Part shown: positions 1-5,981 of the stretch, piece by piece | Layout: the number at the start of each line of letters is the position of its first letter | Numbering within the stretch: position 1 is the first letter of the stretch | From: Dysgonamonadaceae bacterium | GTDB taxonomy: Bacteria > Bacteroidota > Bacteroidia > Bacteroidales > Azobacteroidaceae | Length of the DNA: 6,018 bases | Direction: 5' to 3' | Assembly: GCA_031258895.1 (NCBI GenBank) | Contig: JAIRMF010000146.1 | Span: forward strand, 1 to 6,018 | Position numbers and translations under genes: made by a program | The notes under the pieces: model-generated | What the model was told of the DNA's origin: nothing | Database searches by the model: none | What the model saw: only the letters and a program-made list of their open reading frames with translations

Positions 1-258
1 GTCGGGGTTATCTTCGTAATGGATTTCCGCACCTTCTACACAGAGTTGCTTGGTCAGGTCGGACTCTACACGGTCATAGCCGGCCGTTTTAGCGTTTTTC
101 GACATGAAATACCTGACAAGAGCGGACATCCCGATTCCTCCCGCGCCAAGCAGATAGAATCTGACGTCGTCATTTTTTGCGAAGGATAATGCAACGGCGA
201 TATCCAGCGACGCCGGGTTTTTTGTTTCGTCAGCAGTTTGATTAGCTTTCTCCTCCAT
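1..258 (-). CDS. murC: UDP-N-acetylmuramate--L-alanine ligase (MurC), N-terminal part, runs off the left edge
   Basis: MurC is the cytoplasmic ligase that uses ATP to add L-alanine to UDP-N-acetylmuramic acid, the first step of building the peptidoglycan stem peptide. Only the first 86 residues are present; the frame stays open to base 1. I translated it by hand. It shows the Rossmann-like nucleotide-sugar binding loop of Mur ligases, LLGAGGIGMSALVRYF at residues 36-51 (GxGGIGMS), then GYDR at 60-63 and EGAEIHY at 75-81, all typical of Bacteroidales MurC. The ATP-binding and C-terminal domains lie outside the window. The ATG at 258 is the only in-frame ATG, GTG or TTG before the glycine loop, so it is taken as the start. 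It gives roughly 33 residues before the domain, longer than usual. No Shine-Dalgarno sequence is visible. The gene follows murG by 10 bases, so the two are probably co-transcribed. Identity is well supported; the exact start is less certain. Confidence 0.93.
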   Translation of the reverse strand, partial: MEEKANQTADETKNPASLDIAVALSFAKNDDVRFYLLGAGGIGMSALVRYFMSKNAKTAGYDRVESDLTKQLCVEGAEIHYEDNPD

Positions 259-268
259 GGTTTTTGTT

Positions 269-1393
269 TTATTTGTAATTTGGTTTGGGGCCGTTTTGCA
301 GGGCTTTTTCTATTTCGTCGACGATTCGGTTTGCCGCATCCGGTACGGCGAGACGCCGGATGTTTGTACTCAATTCTTCCAGTCGTTCTCTGTTGTGGAC
401 GATTTCCATTGCGAGAGGTATCAAACTGTTTGCGGCGTCGCTATCGGGTATCAGGATTGCTGCATTTCGATTTGCGAGGGCGAGAGCGTTTTTTGTTTGG
501 TGGTCTTCGGCTACGTTTGGGGATGGTACGAGGATCACGGGTTTTCCTGCGATGCAGAGTTCGGCTATCGCTCCCGCTCCGGCACGTGATATGACCAAGT
601 CGGCTACCGAGAATGCGAGATCCATTCGGGAAATAAAGTCCACCGGATGAACGGACCTCACAGGATACCGTTCCAAGCTTTGCAGGGAGTAATGATGGTA
701 TGTTTTGCCGGACTGCCAGAGGAACTGCACGGAGCCGTCATGAAGTCCGGGCAACGCTTCGGCCATGCATGTGTTCAGTGTTTTCGCACCGAGACTCCCT
801 CCGATCAACAGCACGGTTTTCATATCCGGATCGAGGCCGAAGAATCGGTATCCTTCGCGACGTTTTTCGGTTGTAGGGGTCAATTCTCTGACGGGGTTTC
901 CGGTGAACACTGTTTTGTCGGCCGGGAAAAACTTTTCCATGCCCTCGTATGCGACACAGATTGTGGTTGCGTATTTTGCCAGGGTTCTGTTTGTCAGTCC
1001 GGCATGGCTGTTTTGTTCCTGTATGACGACGGGGACATTCATTGCTCCGGCAGCCTTGACTGTCGGGGCGCTTGCGTAACCACCGACTCCGACAACAACG
1101 TCGGGACGAAACTCTTTCACGATCTTACCGGCCAGATAGATGCTGCGTAACAGTTTGACGACAGTTGCGAAGTTTCTCAAGATATTGCGGCGGTCAAATC
1201 CTGCGATCGGCAACTCCCGGATGTTGTATCCCGCCTTCGGTACGAGTTCCGTTTCCATCCTGCCTTCCGCGCCGACAAACAGTATTTCGGTATTCGGGTT
1301 GCGTTTTTTGATGGCGCCTGCGATAGCGATTGCAGGGAAGATGTGTCCACCTGTCCCGCCGCCGGTGATAATTATTTTCGGATTCTTCGGCAT
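269..1393 (-). CDS. murG: UDP-N-acetylglucosamine--lipid I N-acetylglucosaminyltransferase (MurG)
   Basis: MurG is a family GT28 glycosyltransferase at the cytoplasmic face of the inner membrane. It moves GlcNAc from UDP-GlcNAc to lipid I, making lipid II for peptidoglycan. From the chosen start it has 374 residues, normal for the family. Motifs visible: the N-terminal glycine loop GGGTGGHIFPA at 11-21 with the conserved His17; GVGGYAS at 102-108; QEQNSHAGLTNR at 125-136; TGNPVR at 164-169; the second glycine loop LIGGSLGA at 196-203; and the donor-binding stretch SRAGAGAIAEL at 269-279, followed by PSPNVAEDHQTKNA at 290-303. The frame is open up to an ATG at 1441, but the extra 16 residues are unlike the family and the ATG at 1393 places the glycine loop at the usual distance, so the shorter form is preferred. 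murC starts 10 bases after its stop. Upstream, where ftsW is expected in a dcw cluster, there is instead a repeat-bearing gap and a methyltransferase gene. Confidence 0.96.
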   Translation of the reverse strand: MPKNPKIIITGGGTGGHIFPAIAIAGAIKKRNPNTEILFVGAEGRMETELVPKAGYNIRELPIAGFDRRNILRNFATVVKLLRSIYLAGKIVKEFRPDVVVGVGGYASAPTVKAAGAMNVPVVIQEQNSHAGLTNRTLAKYATTICVAYEGMEKFFPADKTVFTGNPVRELTPTTEKRREGYRFFGLDPDMKTVLLIGGSLGAKTLNTCMAEALPGLHDGSVQFLWQSGKTYHHYSLQSLERYPVRSVHPVDFISRMDLAFSVADLVISRAGAGAIAELCIAGKPVILVPSPNVAEDHQTKNALALANRNAAILIPDSDAANSLIPLAMEIVHNRERLEELSTNIRRLAVPDAANRIVDEIEKALQNGPKPNYK

Positions 1394-1427
1394 CTGACGG
1401 TTTGATGTTACTGTGGTCTGAAATCTC

Positions 1428-1440
1428 TGTACGTCGTACA
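1428..1440. repeat. Short inverted repeat TGTAC-GTC-GTACA just upstream of murG
   Basis: Five-base arms TGTAC (1428-1432) and GTACA (1436-1440) flank GTC. It lies 35 bases upstream of the preferred murG start and overlaps the alternative ATG at 1441. The core TACGTCGT recurs at 1484-1491 inside the next repeat. It could be a protein-binding site, but an arm this short can arise by chance. Confidence 0.35.
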
Positions 1441-1446
1441 TAAGCT

Positions 1447-1604
1447 CGAAAAAATGCTTGTGGACTGTTTTTTAGTCATAAGATACGTCGTGTATCTCAT
1501 AAGATACGCCACGTTGCTCATGACGTAAATCATCAACCCGCACCCCGAAAAAACAGTTGTGAACATCTCATCTTTTATATCGCACCCCGAAAAAATGTTT
1601 GGGG
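1447..1604. repeat. Repeat cluster: CGCACCCCGAAAAAA direct repeats plus related copies
   Basis: The 15-base sequence CGCACCCCGAAAAAA occurs exactly twice, at 1539-1553 and 1581-1595, 42 bases apart. A third, partial relative lies at 1447-1463 (CGAAAAAATGCTTGTGG), matching 14 of 17 bases of 1588-1604 (CGAAAAAATGTTTGGGG). In addition ACTGTTTTTT at 1464-1473 is the exact inverse of AAAAAACAGT at 1548-1557. Read on the minus strand, 1604-1585 can fold as CCCCAAA against TTT-C-GGGG with a five-base loop, but no T-run follows. Function unknown: candidates are a regulator binding array for murG or a scar of past recombination at this junction. Confidence 0.7.
1476..1508. repeat. Tandem 12-base direct repeat TCATAAGATACG with an interleaved inverted copy
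   Basis: TCATAAGATACG occurs at 1476-1487 and 1497-1508, a period of 21 bases, about two helical turns. Between them GTATCT (1492-1497) is the inverse of AGATAC (1481-1486 and 1502-1507), so two alternative short hairpins share the same middle arm. Two sites on the same face of the helix about 90-110 bases before the murG start would suit a regulator, or the alternative pairings could act in the leader RNA. Both ideas are inference. Confidence 0.6.
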
Positions 1605-1615
1605 AGGTTGTGTAT

Positions 1616-2392
1616 CTATCTTTTTGCGCGGCCCTCGAAGTTGGAGCGTTCGGTATTTTTACCCTTGTAGATGAAAACCATGTTGTGGTAGAAATGAATC
1701 TCGGTTATGTTCAGGTCGAAATAAGAAGGCTCGTAACCGTCAATGTCAAATTCCGCGTGGTTCAAACCGTCAACAAGACCCTTCAAAAAATTGACCGACG
1801 TCCCAACTGCGCCAAGATCCCGATTGCCGCCAAATAACTCCCAATATGACGTCTGAAGATCCTCAATAACGTATATACCGCCATCCTTAAGCCTGGGAAA
1901 TAACAGACCAAAAGTCGTGATGACGTGAGCACTTACGTGGCTGCCGTCATCAATGATCAAATCAAACTCCCCATTCTCGTCCGCAATCCGTGACAGTATC
2001 TCAGGGTCCGTCTGGCTGCCGTGGTAAATACGTATCCTGCTCTCCGACAAACCCCGCTTGTCGATAATGTCCAAGGACACAATACGACCGAAAGGAAAAT
2101 ACTTCTTCCACATCCGTAACGACGCTCCGCCCGAAACAGGATCATCGAAGCCGCCAACACCTATCTCAAACACCTTCGCCCGACGAAAACGAAATTTCCT
2201 GAAATGATGTTTATAGTGCCGAGTGTAACGATGGCCGAAATTCTTGTCGGTATCAAACACCTGCGCCAAAACATCCAAATTCCCGTAAAAAGGAATAAGC
2301 CGAAAAAAGAAAATAAGCAAACCCCGATGACGCTTCGCAAACAACCGAAAACGCCCCTTAAAACCGCACAAAAAAGAATCTTTCCCCATCAT
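1616..2392 (-). CDS. Class I SAM-dependent sugar O-methyltransferase-like protein (MycE/ElmMI/macrocin O-methyltransferase type)
   Basis: A 258-residue predicted S-adenosylmethionine-dependent methyltransferase resembling the metal-dependent enzymes that methylate sugar hydroxyls on antibiotics (mycinamicin MycE, elloramycin ElmMI, demethylmacrocin O-methyltransferase). Visible features: FDTDKNFGHRYTRHY at 46-60; SAM motif I VFEIGVGG at 74-81, followed by GGASLRMWKKYFP at 88-100; the acidic end of the second strand at Asp108; IIDDGSH at 146-152; VIED at 175-178 and QTSYW at 180-184; LVDGLNHAE at 206-214. As I recall for MycE, Asp275, Glu303 and Asp304 bind Mg2+ and His278 is the base. Asp149, Glu177, Asp178 and His152 here keep exactly that spacing, so the protein should be active. 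The first 35 residues are basic and aromatic (RGLLIFFFRLIPFYG) and might touch the membrane. The substrate is unknown; a surface polysaccharide or glycolipid sugar is more likely than an antibiotic because no biosynthetic cluster is visible. It starts 32 bases after bglX and ends 222 bases before murG. ATG at 2389 is an alternative start. Confidence 0.85.
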   Translation of the reverse strand: MMGKDSFLCGFKGRFRLFAKRHRGLLIFFFRLIPFYGNLDVLAQVFDTDKNFGHRYTRHYKHHFRKFRFRRAKVFEIGVGGFDDPVSGGASLRMWKKYFPFGRIVSLDIIDKRGLSESRIRIYHGSQTDPEILSRIADENGEFDLIIDDGSHVSAHVITTFGLLFPRLKDGGIYVIEDLQTSYWELFGGNRDLGAVGTSVNFLKGLVDGLNHAEFDIDGYEPSYFDLNITEIHFYHNMVFIYKGKNTERSNFEGRAKR

Positions 2393-2424
2393 AACAAAAT
2401 CTTACTTACCATACAAATATCGTG

Positions 2425-4686
2425 TCACTCCAAAGTGAATCTCGCAACATTGTCCGTAGCCGAACTCCCGCCGGCAAACAAAAGAAAATCACCACGCTCA
2501 AAAACCCACTCCAAATCGGAATTGTAAAACTTCAACATGTCGGGCGTCACCGTGAAAGTAACGTCCTCACTCTCCCCCGCTTCCAACTTGATACGCCTGA
2601 ATCCCTTCAACTCCTTCACAGGACGCGTCACAGACCCAACCAGGTCGCGAATGTAGAACTGTACCGTCTCCTCCCCAGATCGCAACCCGACATTGCTCAC
2701 CGTAACCGTCGCCTCAACAGGCCGATCAACAGTCATTACAGTGTCCGAAAGGCGCACCGGAGAATAAGCAAACTGCGTATAGCTCAAACCGTGACCGAAC
2801 GGATACAAAGGAGAATTCTCGACGTCGATATGTTTGACGGTAAACTTGCTGTTGTCACTGTAAGGACGTCCCGTATTCTTGTAATTATAATAGATAGGAA
2901 TCTGACCGACATTGCGTGGAAAAGTCATCGTGATCTTTCCCGACGGATTGACCTCCCCAAAAAGAATATCAACTATCGCCGAACCACCGCACGCGCCCGG
3001 TAACCAAGTCTCAACTATCGCCTCGATATGATCGTCCTCCCATTGCAAAGTCAAAGGTCTGCCGTTCATCAAAACAAGTACAATAGGCTTGCCCGTCGCC
3101 TCCAACGCCCGCAAAAGAGCCTTCTGATTGGATAACAAACCAATGTCAGACCGCCCCGCAGCCTCACCACTCATGTCATATGCCTCCCCCAAAACTGCAA
3201 CAACAACATCAGAACGCTCCGCAACCTCAACAGCCTCCCTGATAAGCGTGGCGCCGCAACGATCATCCAAAACATTGCCGTTCTGCTGGTCCGTCATCCT
3301 GCGTATAAGTGAGTCCTCAACCAAATGACAACCCTGCGCGTAAGTAAACCTGCCGCCGGAACGACGCGAACATAAAGCCTCCCATAACGTCTCCGTCTCC
3401 CGCCAATCCGCCGCCGCCGCAGAACTGCCCAGTAACGTCCGACGGTTCTTCACCAACGGCCCTACAAAAGCTATACGCTTCGAATCGTCAAGAGGCAATG
3501 TCCGGCCATCGTTCTTTAACAAAACAATGCTCTTCAATGCCGCCTCTCTGTTAAGCTCAAACTTCTCAGCGCTCGAAACACGTGTCCCTGCATCACCCGT
3601 AATCCCGCGGTAAGGATTGTCGAACAAACCTAACTTGTATTTCGCCTCCAAAATACGCCGGCAGGCAGCGTTAACAGTCTCCTCCTTCACTTTACCTGAC
3701 TTCACAAGAGCCGGTAACTCGTCGGTAAAATATTCGCTCACCATGTCCATGTCAAGACCGGCATTTATAGCCCGCTCCGTCACAGCAGCCTTGTCCCCCA
3801 TGCCGTGATTCTCCATCTCGGACACAGAAGTGTAGTCGGCAACAACAAACCCTTCAAACTTCCACTGCTCGCGCAAAAGATCAGTGAGCAACCATCGGTT
3901 CCCCGTAGCCGGTATGCCGTCAACCTCATTGAAGGAGGTCATGATGGAAGATGCGCCCGCCTCAATAGCCGCCTTATATGGCGGAAGATAATCATTGTAC
4001 ATCCGCAAACGACTCATGTCAACCGTGTTGTAGTCGCGACCGCCCTCCGCAGCACCGTAAAGAGCAAAGTGCTTGACACAGGACATAATCGTACTCTCGT
4101 TCGAAAGGTCGCCCTGCTCGTAGCCGCGCACCATAGCCTTAGCTATCTCCGAACCAAGAAAAGAATCCTCACCCGCAGTGTCGCTCACACGCCCCCAACG
4201 AGGATCGCGAACAAGATCAACCATAGGTGAAAACGTCCAATGAAGACCGTCCGCACTCGCCTCATCCGCCACAACCGTGGCAATGCGCTCGATAAGACCA
4301 ATATCCCATGTGGCCGCCTGAGCAAGCGGAATGGGGAAAATAGTACGATGACCGTGAATGACGTCGTAACCGATAAGCAACGGAATCTTTAGTCTCGTCT
4401 GCGTCAAAACAGTGTCCTGTAACTTCCTCACAGCGTTCGGCGTCCAAAGATTAAATACGCCGCCAACATGACCGTCCCTGATCTTCTGCTCAACACCCTT
4501 GCTGATCCGTGGACCGGTGACGTCAAATCCCATCGTGAGAAGATTCAACTGCCCTATCTTCTCCTCAAGAGTCATCCGACCCATCAGAGAATCCAAAAAC
4601 CCGTCCATCTCAGTCCTCTGAGACGAAACCTCCCTACATGCGGTCGTAATACATGCTGCAAGCAAAAAGATGACGATCTTCTTCAT
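2425..4686 (-). CDS. bglX: GH3 beta-glucosidase, BglX-like, exported (probable lipoprotein)
   Basis: A glycoside hydrolase family 3 enzyme that should release terminal beta-linked glucose (or a related sugar) from oligosaccharides in the periplasm. From the chosen start it has 753 residues, the usual BglX size. Order: signal sequence MKKIVIFLLAAC, with LAAC at 9-12 a fair lipobox and a second cysteine at 17 as alternative anchor; barrel domain with EKIGQL at 42-47, GYDVIHGHRTIFP at 106-118, RDPRWGR at 160-166, the Lys205-His206 substrate pair and GFVVADYTSVSEM at 279-291, whose Asp284 is the expected nucleophile; alpha/beta sandwich domain with LGEAYDMSGEAAGRSDI near 499-515, where Glu508 is the likely acid/base; PFGHGLSY at 629-636; and a C-terminal fibronectin III-like domain from about 652 to the end. 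An upstream ATG at 4770 is in frame but would bury the signal peptide and overlap the preceding gene, so 4686 is chosen. AGGA (4699-4696) nine bases before the ATG may serve as ribosome site. The exact sugar cannot be told from sequence. Confidence 0.94.
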   Translation of the reverse strand: MKKIVIFLLAACITTACREVSSQRTEMDGFLDSLMGRMTLEEKIGQLNLLTMGFDVTGPRISKGVEQKIRDGHVGGVFNLWTPNAVRKLQDTVLTQTRLKIPLLIGYDVIHGHRTIFPIPLAQAATWDIGLIERIATVVADEASADGLHWTFSPMVDLVRDPRWGRVSDTAGEDSFLGSEIAKAMVRGYEQGDLSNESTIMSCVKHFALYGAAEGGRDYNTVDMSRLRMYNDYLPPYKAAIEAGASSIMTSFNEVDGIPATGNRWLLTDLLREQWKFEGFVVADYTSVSEMENHGMGDKAAVTERAINAGLDMDMVSEYFTDELPALVKSGKVKEETVNAACRRILEAKYKLGLFDNPYRGITGDAGTRVSSAEKFELNREAALKSIVLLKNDGRTLPLDDSKRIAFVGPLVKNRRTLLGSSAAAADWRETETLWEALCSRRSGGRFTYAQGCHLVEDSLIRRMTDQQNGNVLDDRCGATLIREAVEVAERSDVVVAVLGEAYDMSGEAAGRSDIGLLSNQKALLRALEATGKPIVLVLMNGRPLTLQWEDDHIEAIVETWLPGACGGSAIVDILFGEVNPSGKITMTFPRNVGQIPIYYNYKNTGRPYSDNSKFTVKHIDVENSPLYPFGHGLSYTQFAYSPVRLSDTVMTVDRPVEATVTVSNVGLRSGEETVQFYIRDLVGSVTRPVKELKGFRRIKLEAGESEDVTFTVTPDMLKFYNSDLEWVFERGDFLLFAGGSSATDNVARFTLE

Positions 4687-4687
4687 G

Positions 4688-5734
4688 TTAATATATCCTG
4701 CTTTTTGATGAATGTTCGTAGTAATCGGGATTGTTGCCCAAAATGTCGAGCAGGGGCCGGGAAATAGCATCTATCCGACGTTCCGTCTCATCGGATATTT
4801 CAATTGAACAGGCGGTGATGTTAGTCCTCAATTCGTCGGCGGTGCGAGAACCAACCAACGTCGAGGCAATAAACGGCTTTTTCAATATCCATGCTATGGA
4901 AAGCTGGGCAATGTGAATGTTGAGACCGGAAGCTATTTCGCGCAATCCATCAACAGTCTCAAAAAGTTCCTTCTCTGCTCCGGATTCGTTATGCCTCGAC
5001 GTCCATTTGCCGCGTTCCTGAGAGAAATGACGCGAATGAGCCTGATGTGGAGGTACATCTTCTACAGTCCTGTAAATGCCGGCAAGCAAACCTTGCTGAA
5101 GACCCATGGAACCAATGATGGCTATGTCGTTCTCCACACAATATGGCGCGATTTCAGCCTCGATGGCGCGTGAAACAATGTTGTAAGGCATCTCGTTTAC
5201 ATCCACCCTTACGCCGGTGCCGAGAACTTCTTCAATTTGCGTGCGCCCGAAATTGCTCAAGCCGATGGAACGAATCAATCCTTCCTCCTTCAAACCGTTA
5301 AGTTGGTCCAAAGTTTCCTCTATAGTAGGCGGAAGAGTTATAATATCTTTATCGGCGGTGAAATGTTCGACGGCGGATTTGTTGATCGGCCAGTGAATCA
5401 TGTACACGTCAAGATAGTCCGTGCCGAGACGTTTGAGTGACGCAATACAGTGTTCGCGTACCTTGTGACAGTTAGACGGACTGATCTTGGAGATTATAAC
5501 AGCCTCACCGCGACGCCTTCCAAGAGCCTTCCCTAATGAACGCTCACTCTCGCCATCGTTGTACATTTCAGCCGTGTCAAAAGTGTTAACGCCCATATCC
5601 AAAGCAACGCCAACAACATCATCAACGTCCCTCTGTGACTGTTCCCCCCAATACTCTCCACCCCCAAAAGCCCAGCATCCTACCGTCATCGCGGATATTT
5701 CAATGTCCGACTTTCCAAGATTTTTCCTTTTCAT
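4688..5734 (-). CDS. Aldo/keto reductase
   Basis: A 348-residue cytoplasmic NAD(P)H-dependent oxidoreductase of the aldo/keto reductase superfamily, reducing aldehydes, ketones or sugar carbonyls. The complete catalytic tetrad is present: Asp53 and Tyr58 in FDTAEMY, Lys83 in IISK, and His114 in YMIHWP. Cofactor-binding stretches follow in the normal order: GLSNFG at 158-163, GSMGLQQGLL at 208-217 and VGSRTADELRTN at 294-305. The N-terminus MKRKNLGKSDIEISAMTVGCWAFGG is a standard opening for the family, so the ATG at 5734 is secure, although no Shine-Dalgarno sequence precedes it. Its stop is separated from the bglX ATG by one base, which suggests coupled translation and a shared job in sugar use, for example on the sugar released by the glucosidase. 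That link is inference from position; the substrate cannot be named. It appears to be the first gene of the leftward operon. Confidence 0.93.
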   Translation of the reverse strand: MKRKNLGKSDIEISAMTVGCWAFGGGEYWGEQSQRDVDDVVGVALDMGVNTFDTAEMYNDGESERSLGKALGRRRGEAVIISKISPSNCHKVREHCIASLKRLGTDYLDVYMIHWPINKSAVEHFTADKDIITLPPTIEETLDQLNGLKEEGLIRSIGLSNFGRTQIEEVLGTGVRVDVNEMPYNIVSRAIEAEIAPYCVENDIAIIGSMGLQQGLLAGIYRTVEDVPPHQAHSRHFSQERGKWTSRHNESGAEKELFETVDGLREIASGLNIHIAQLSIAWILKKPFIASTLVGSRTADELRTNITACSIEISDETERRIDAISRPLLDILGNNPDYYEHSSKSRIY

Positions 5735-5759
5735 TGGTTTTTGTATTAATAATGAGCGG

Positions 5760-5767
5760 CAAAATTA
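5760..5767 (-). promoter_or_regulatory. Possible Bacteroidetes -7 box for the aldo/keto reductase operon
   Basis: The minus strand reads TAATTTTG, an exact match to TAnnTTTG, ending 25 bases before the ATG at 5734. This would give a leader of roughly 20 bases, A/T-rich and without a Shine-Dalgarno sequence. No TTTG or TTG is found 19-21 bases further upstream, so the -33 element is missing and the call is tentative. Confidence 0.4.
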
Positions 5768-5805
5768 CAAAAAAAATTCTTTGTGACCTCTCGTAACGGA
5801 TTTTT

Positions 5806-5827
5806 ATCAGGGCAAACGCACGAAAAT
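5806..5827 (+). repeat. Left arm of the 22-base inverted repeat
   Basis: Pairs with 5946-5967 at 21 of 22 positions. The match stops on both sides: outward the flanks are T-runs on the same strand, which do not pair, and inward 5828-5830 do not pair with 5943-5945. Confidence 0.9.
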
Positions 5828-5841
5828 ATTACCTTTTCGTC

Positions 5842-5946
5842 ATGAAATCGATACAAGAATATATATCAGATGTAGAAGACAAGAGTAATGAAATAACAGC
5901 CATTCCCGCTCCTGACTTGGCATATCTCAATAAATTGATTACTTAA
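5842..5946 (+). CDS. Small open frame of 34 codons inside the inverted repeats, doubtful gene
   Basis: ATG at 5842 to TAA at 5944-5946; the peptide begins MKSIQEYISDVEDK, is mostly polar and acidic at the front, and ends in a short hydrophobic stretch (DLAYLNKLIT). I do not recognise it. Its stop codon overlaps the first base of the right arm, so the frame almost exactly fills the space between the arms. There is no Shine-Dalgarno sequence. TACCTTTT at 5830-5837 resembles a -7 box but is too close to the ATG for anything but a leaderless message and has no -33 partner. It could be the remnant of a transposase whose middle was deleted, a true small peptide, or chance. Confidence 0.3.
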   Translation: MKSIQEYISDVEDKSNEITAIPAPDLAYLNKLIT

Positions 5947-5967
5947 TTTTCGTGCGTTTACCCTGAT
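5946..5967 (-). repeat. Right arm of the 22-base inverted repeat
   Basis: Inverse partner of 5806-5827 with a single mismatch at A5960. It begins on the last base of the small open frame's stop codon and is followed by seven T residues. Confidence 0.9.
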
Positions 5968-5981
5968 TTTTTTCTGATTTA

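Larger units (their letters stand above)
1394..1615. other. Intergenic region upstream of murG, with short direct and inverted repeats
   Basis: This 222-base gap between the methyltransferase stop and the murG start holds no convincing gene. It carries several short repeats, listed separately. A promoter for murG-murC would be expected here, but I find no good match to the Bacteroidetes pattern (TTTG, 19-21 bases, TAnnTTTG) on the minus strand; the two TATCTTAT stretches near 1480-1510 are poor partial matches. No hairpin followed by a T-run is seen that would be a convincing terminator for the upstream gene. The lower part, up to 1441, could instead encode a longer murG N-terminus. Confidence 0.6.
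5806..5967. mobile_element. 162-base inverted-repeat element, MITE-like (tentative)
   Basis: The left arm (5806-5827, beginning ATCAGGGCAAACGCACG) is the inverse of the right arm (5946-5967, ending CGTGCGTTTACCCTGAT) at 21 of 22 positions. The one mismatch, C5813 against A5960, becomes a G-U pair in RNA read from the minus strand. The 118 bases between the arms contain a 34-codon open frame. TTTTT borders both outer ends (5801-5805 and 5968-5972), which could be a five-base target duplication but is low in information. Arm length, total size and intergenic position fit a miniature non-autonomous element or an internally deleted insertion sequence. An invertible segment or a long-range RNA hairpin are alternatives. 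I do not recognise the terminal sequence. Confidence 0.5.

Noticed and set aside
285..1150. Open frames on the plus strand antisense to murG (for example 285-650 and 647-1150)
   Set aside because: They lie fully inside murG on the other strand, show no recognisable family motifs, and are arginine-, cysteine- or serine-rich in the way chance reading of a real gene's complement often is.
1394..1441. Longer MurG starting at the ATG at 1441
   Set aside because: The additional 16 residues do not resemble the family, while the Met at 1393 gives the standard short N-terminus before the glycine loop. It cannot be wholly excluded.
1476..1508. CRISPR-like array
   Set aside because: Only two 12-base repeats with a 9-base spacer; far too short and few, and no cas genes are present.
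1585..1604. Rho-independent terminator after the methyltransferase gene
   Set aside because: The foldable stem CCCCAAA/TTT-C-GGGG has a bulge and is not followed by a T-run on the minus strand.
2425..2438. Hairpin TCACT-CCAA-AGTGA at the bglX stop codon
   Set aside because: The five-base stem overlaps the coding end, has no T-run, and is probably chance.
2422..4230. Open frames on the plus strand antisense to bglX (2422-3003, 3805-4230 and shorter ones)
   Set aside because: bglX is complete with all GH3 motifs across this span; the opposite frames have no domain signs and no promoter or leader of their own.
4687..4770. Longer BglX starting at 4770
   Set aside because: It would overlap the reductase 3' end by 83 bases and place a clear signal peptide 28 residues inside the protein.
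1539..5827. Link between the CGCACCCCGAAAAAA repeats and the inverted-repeat arms (ACGCACGAAAAT), as matching ends of one inserted block
   Set aside because: They share only CGCAC and GAAAA with different spacing; the similarity is too weak to claim a common origin.
5830..5841. Promoter TACCTTTT for the 34-codon open frame
   Set aside because: It ends four bases before the ATG, lacks a TTTG or TTG partner 19-21 bases upstream, and has a mismatch at the last position.
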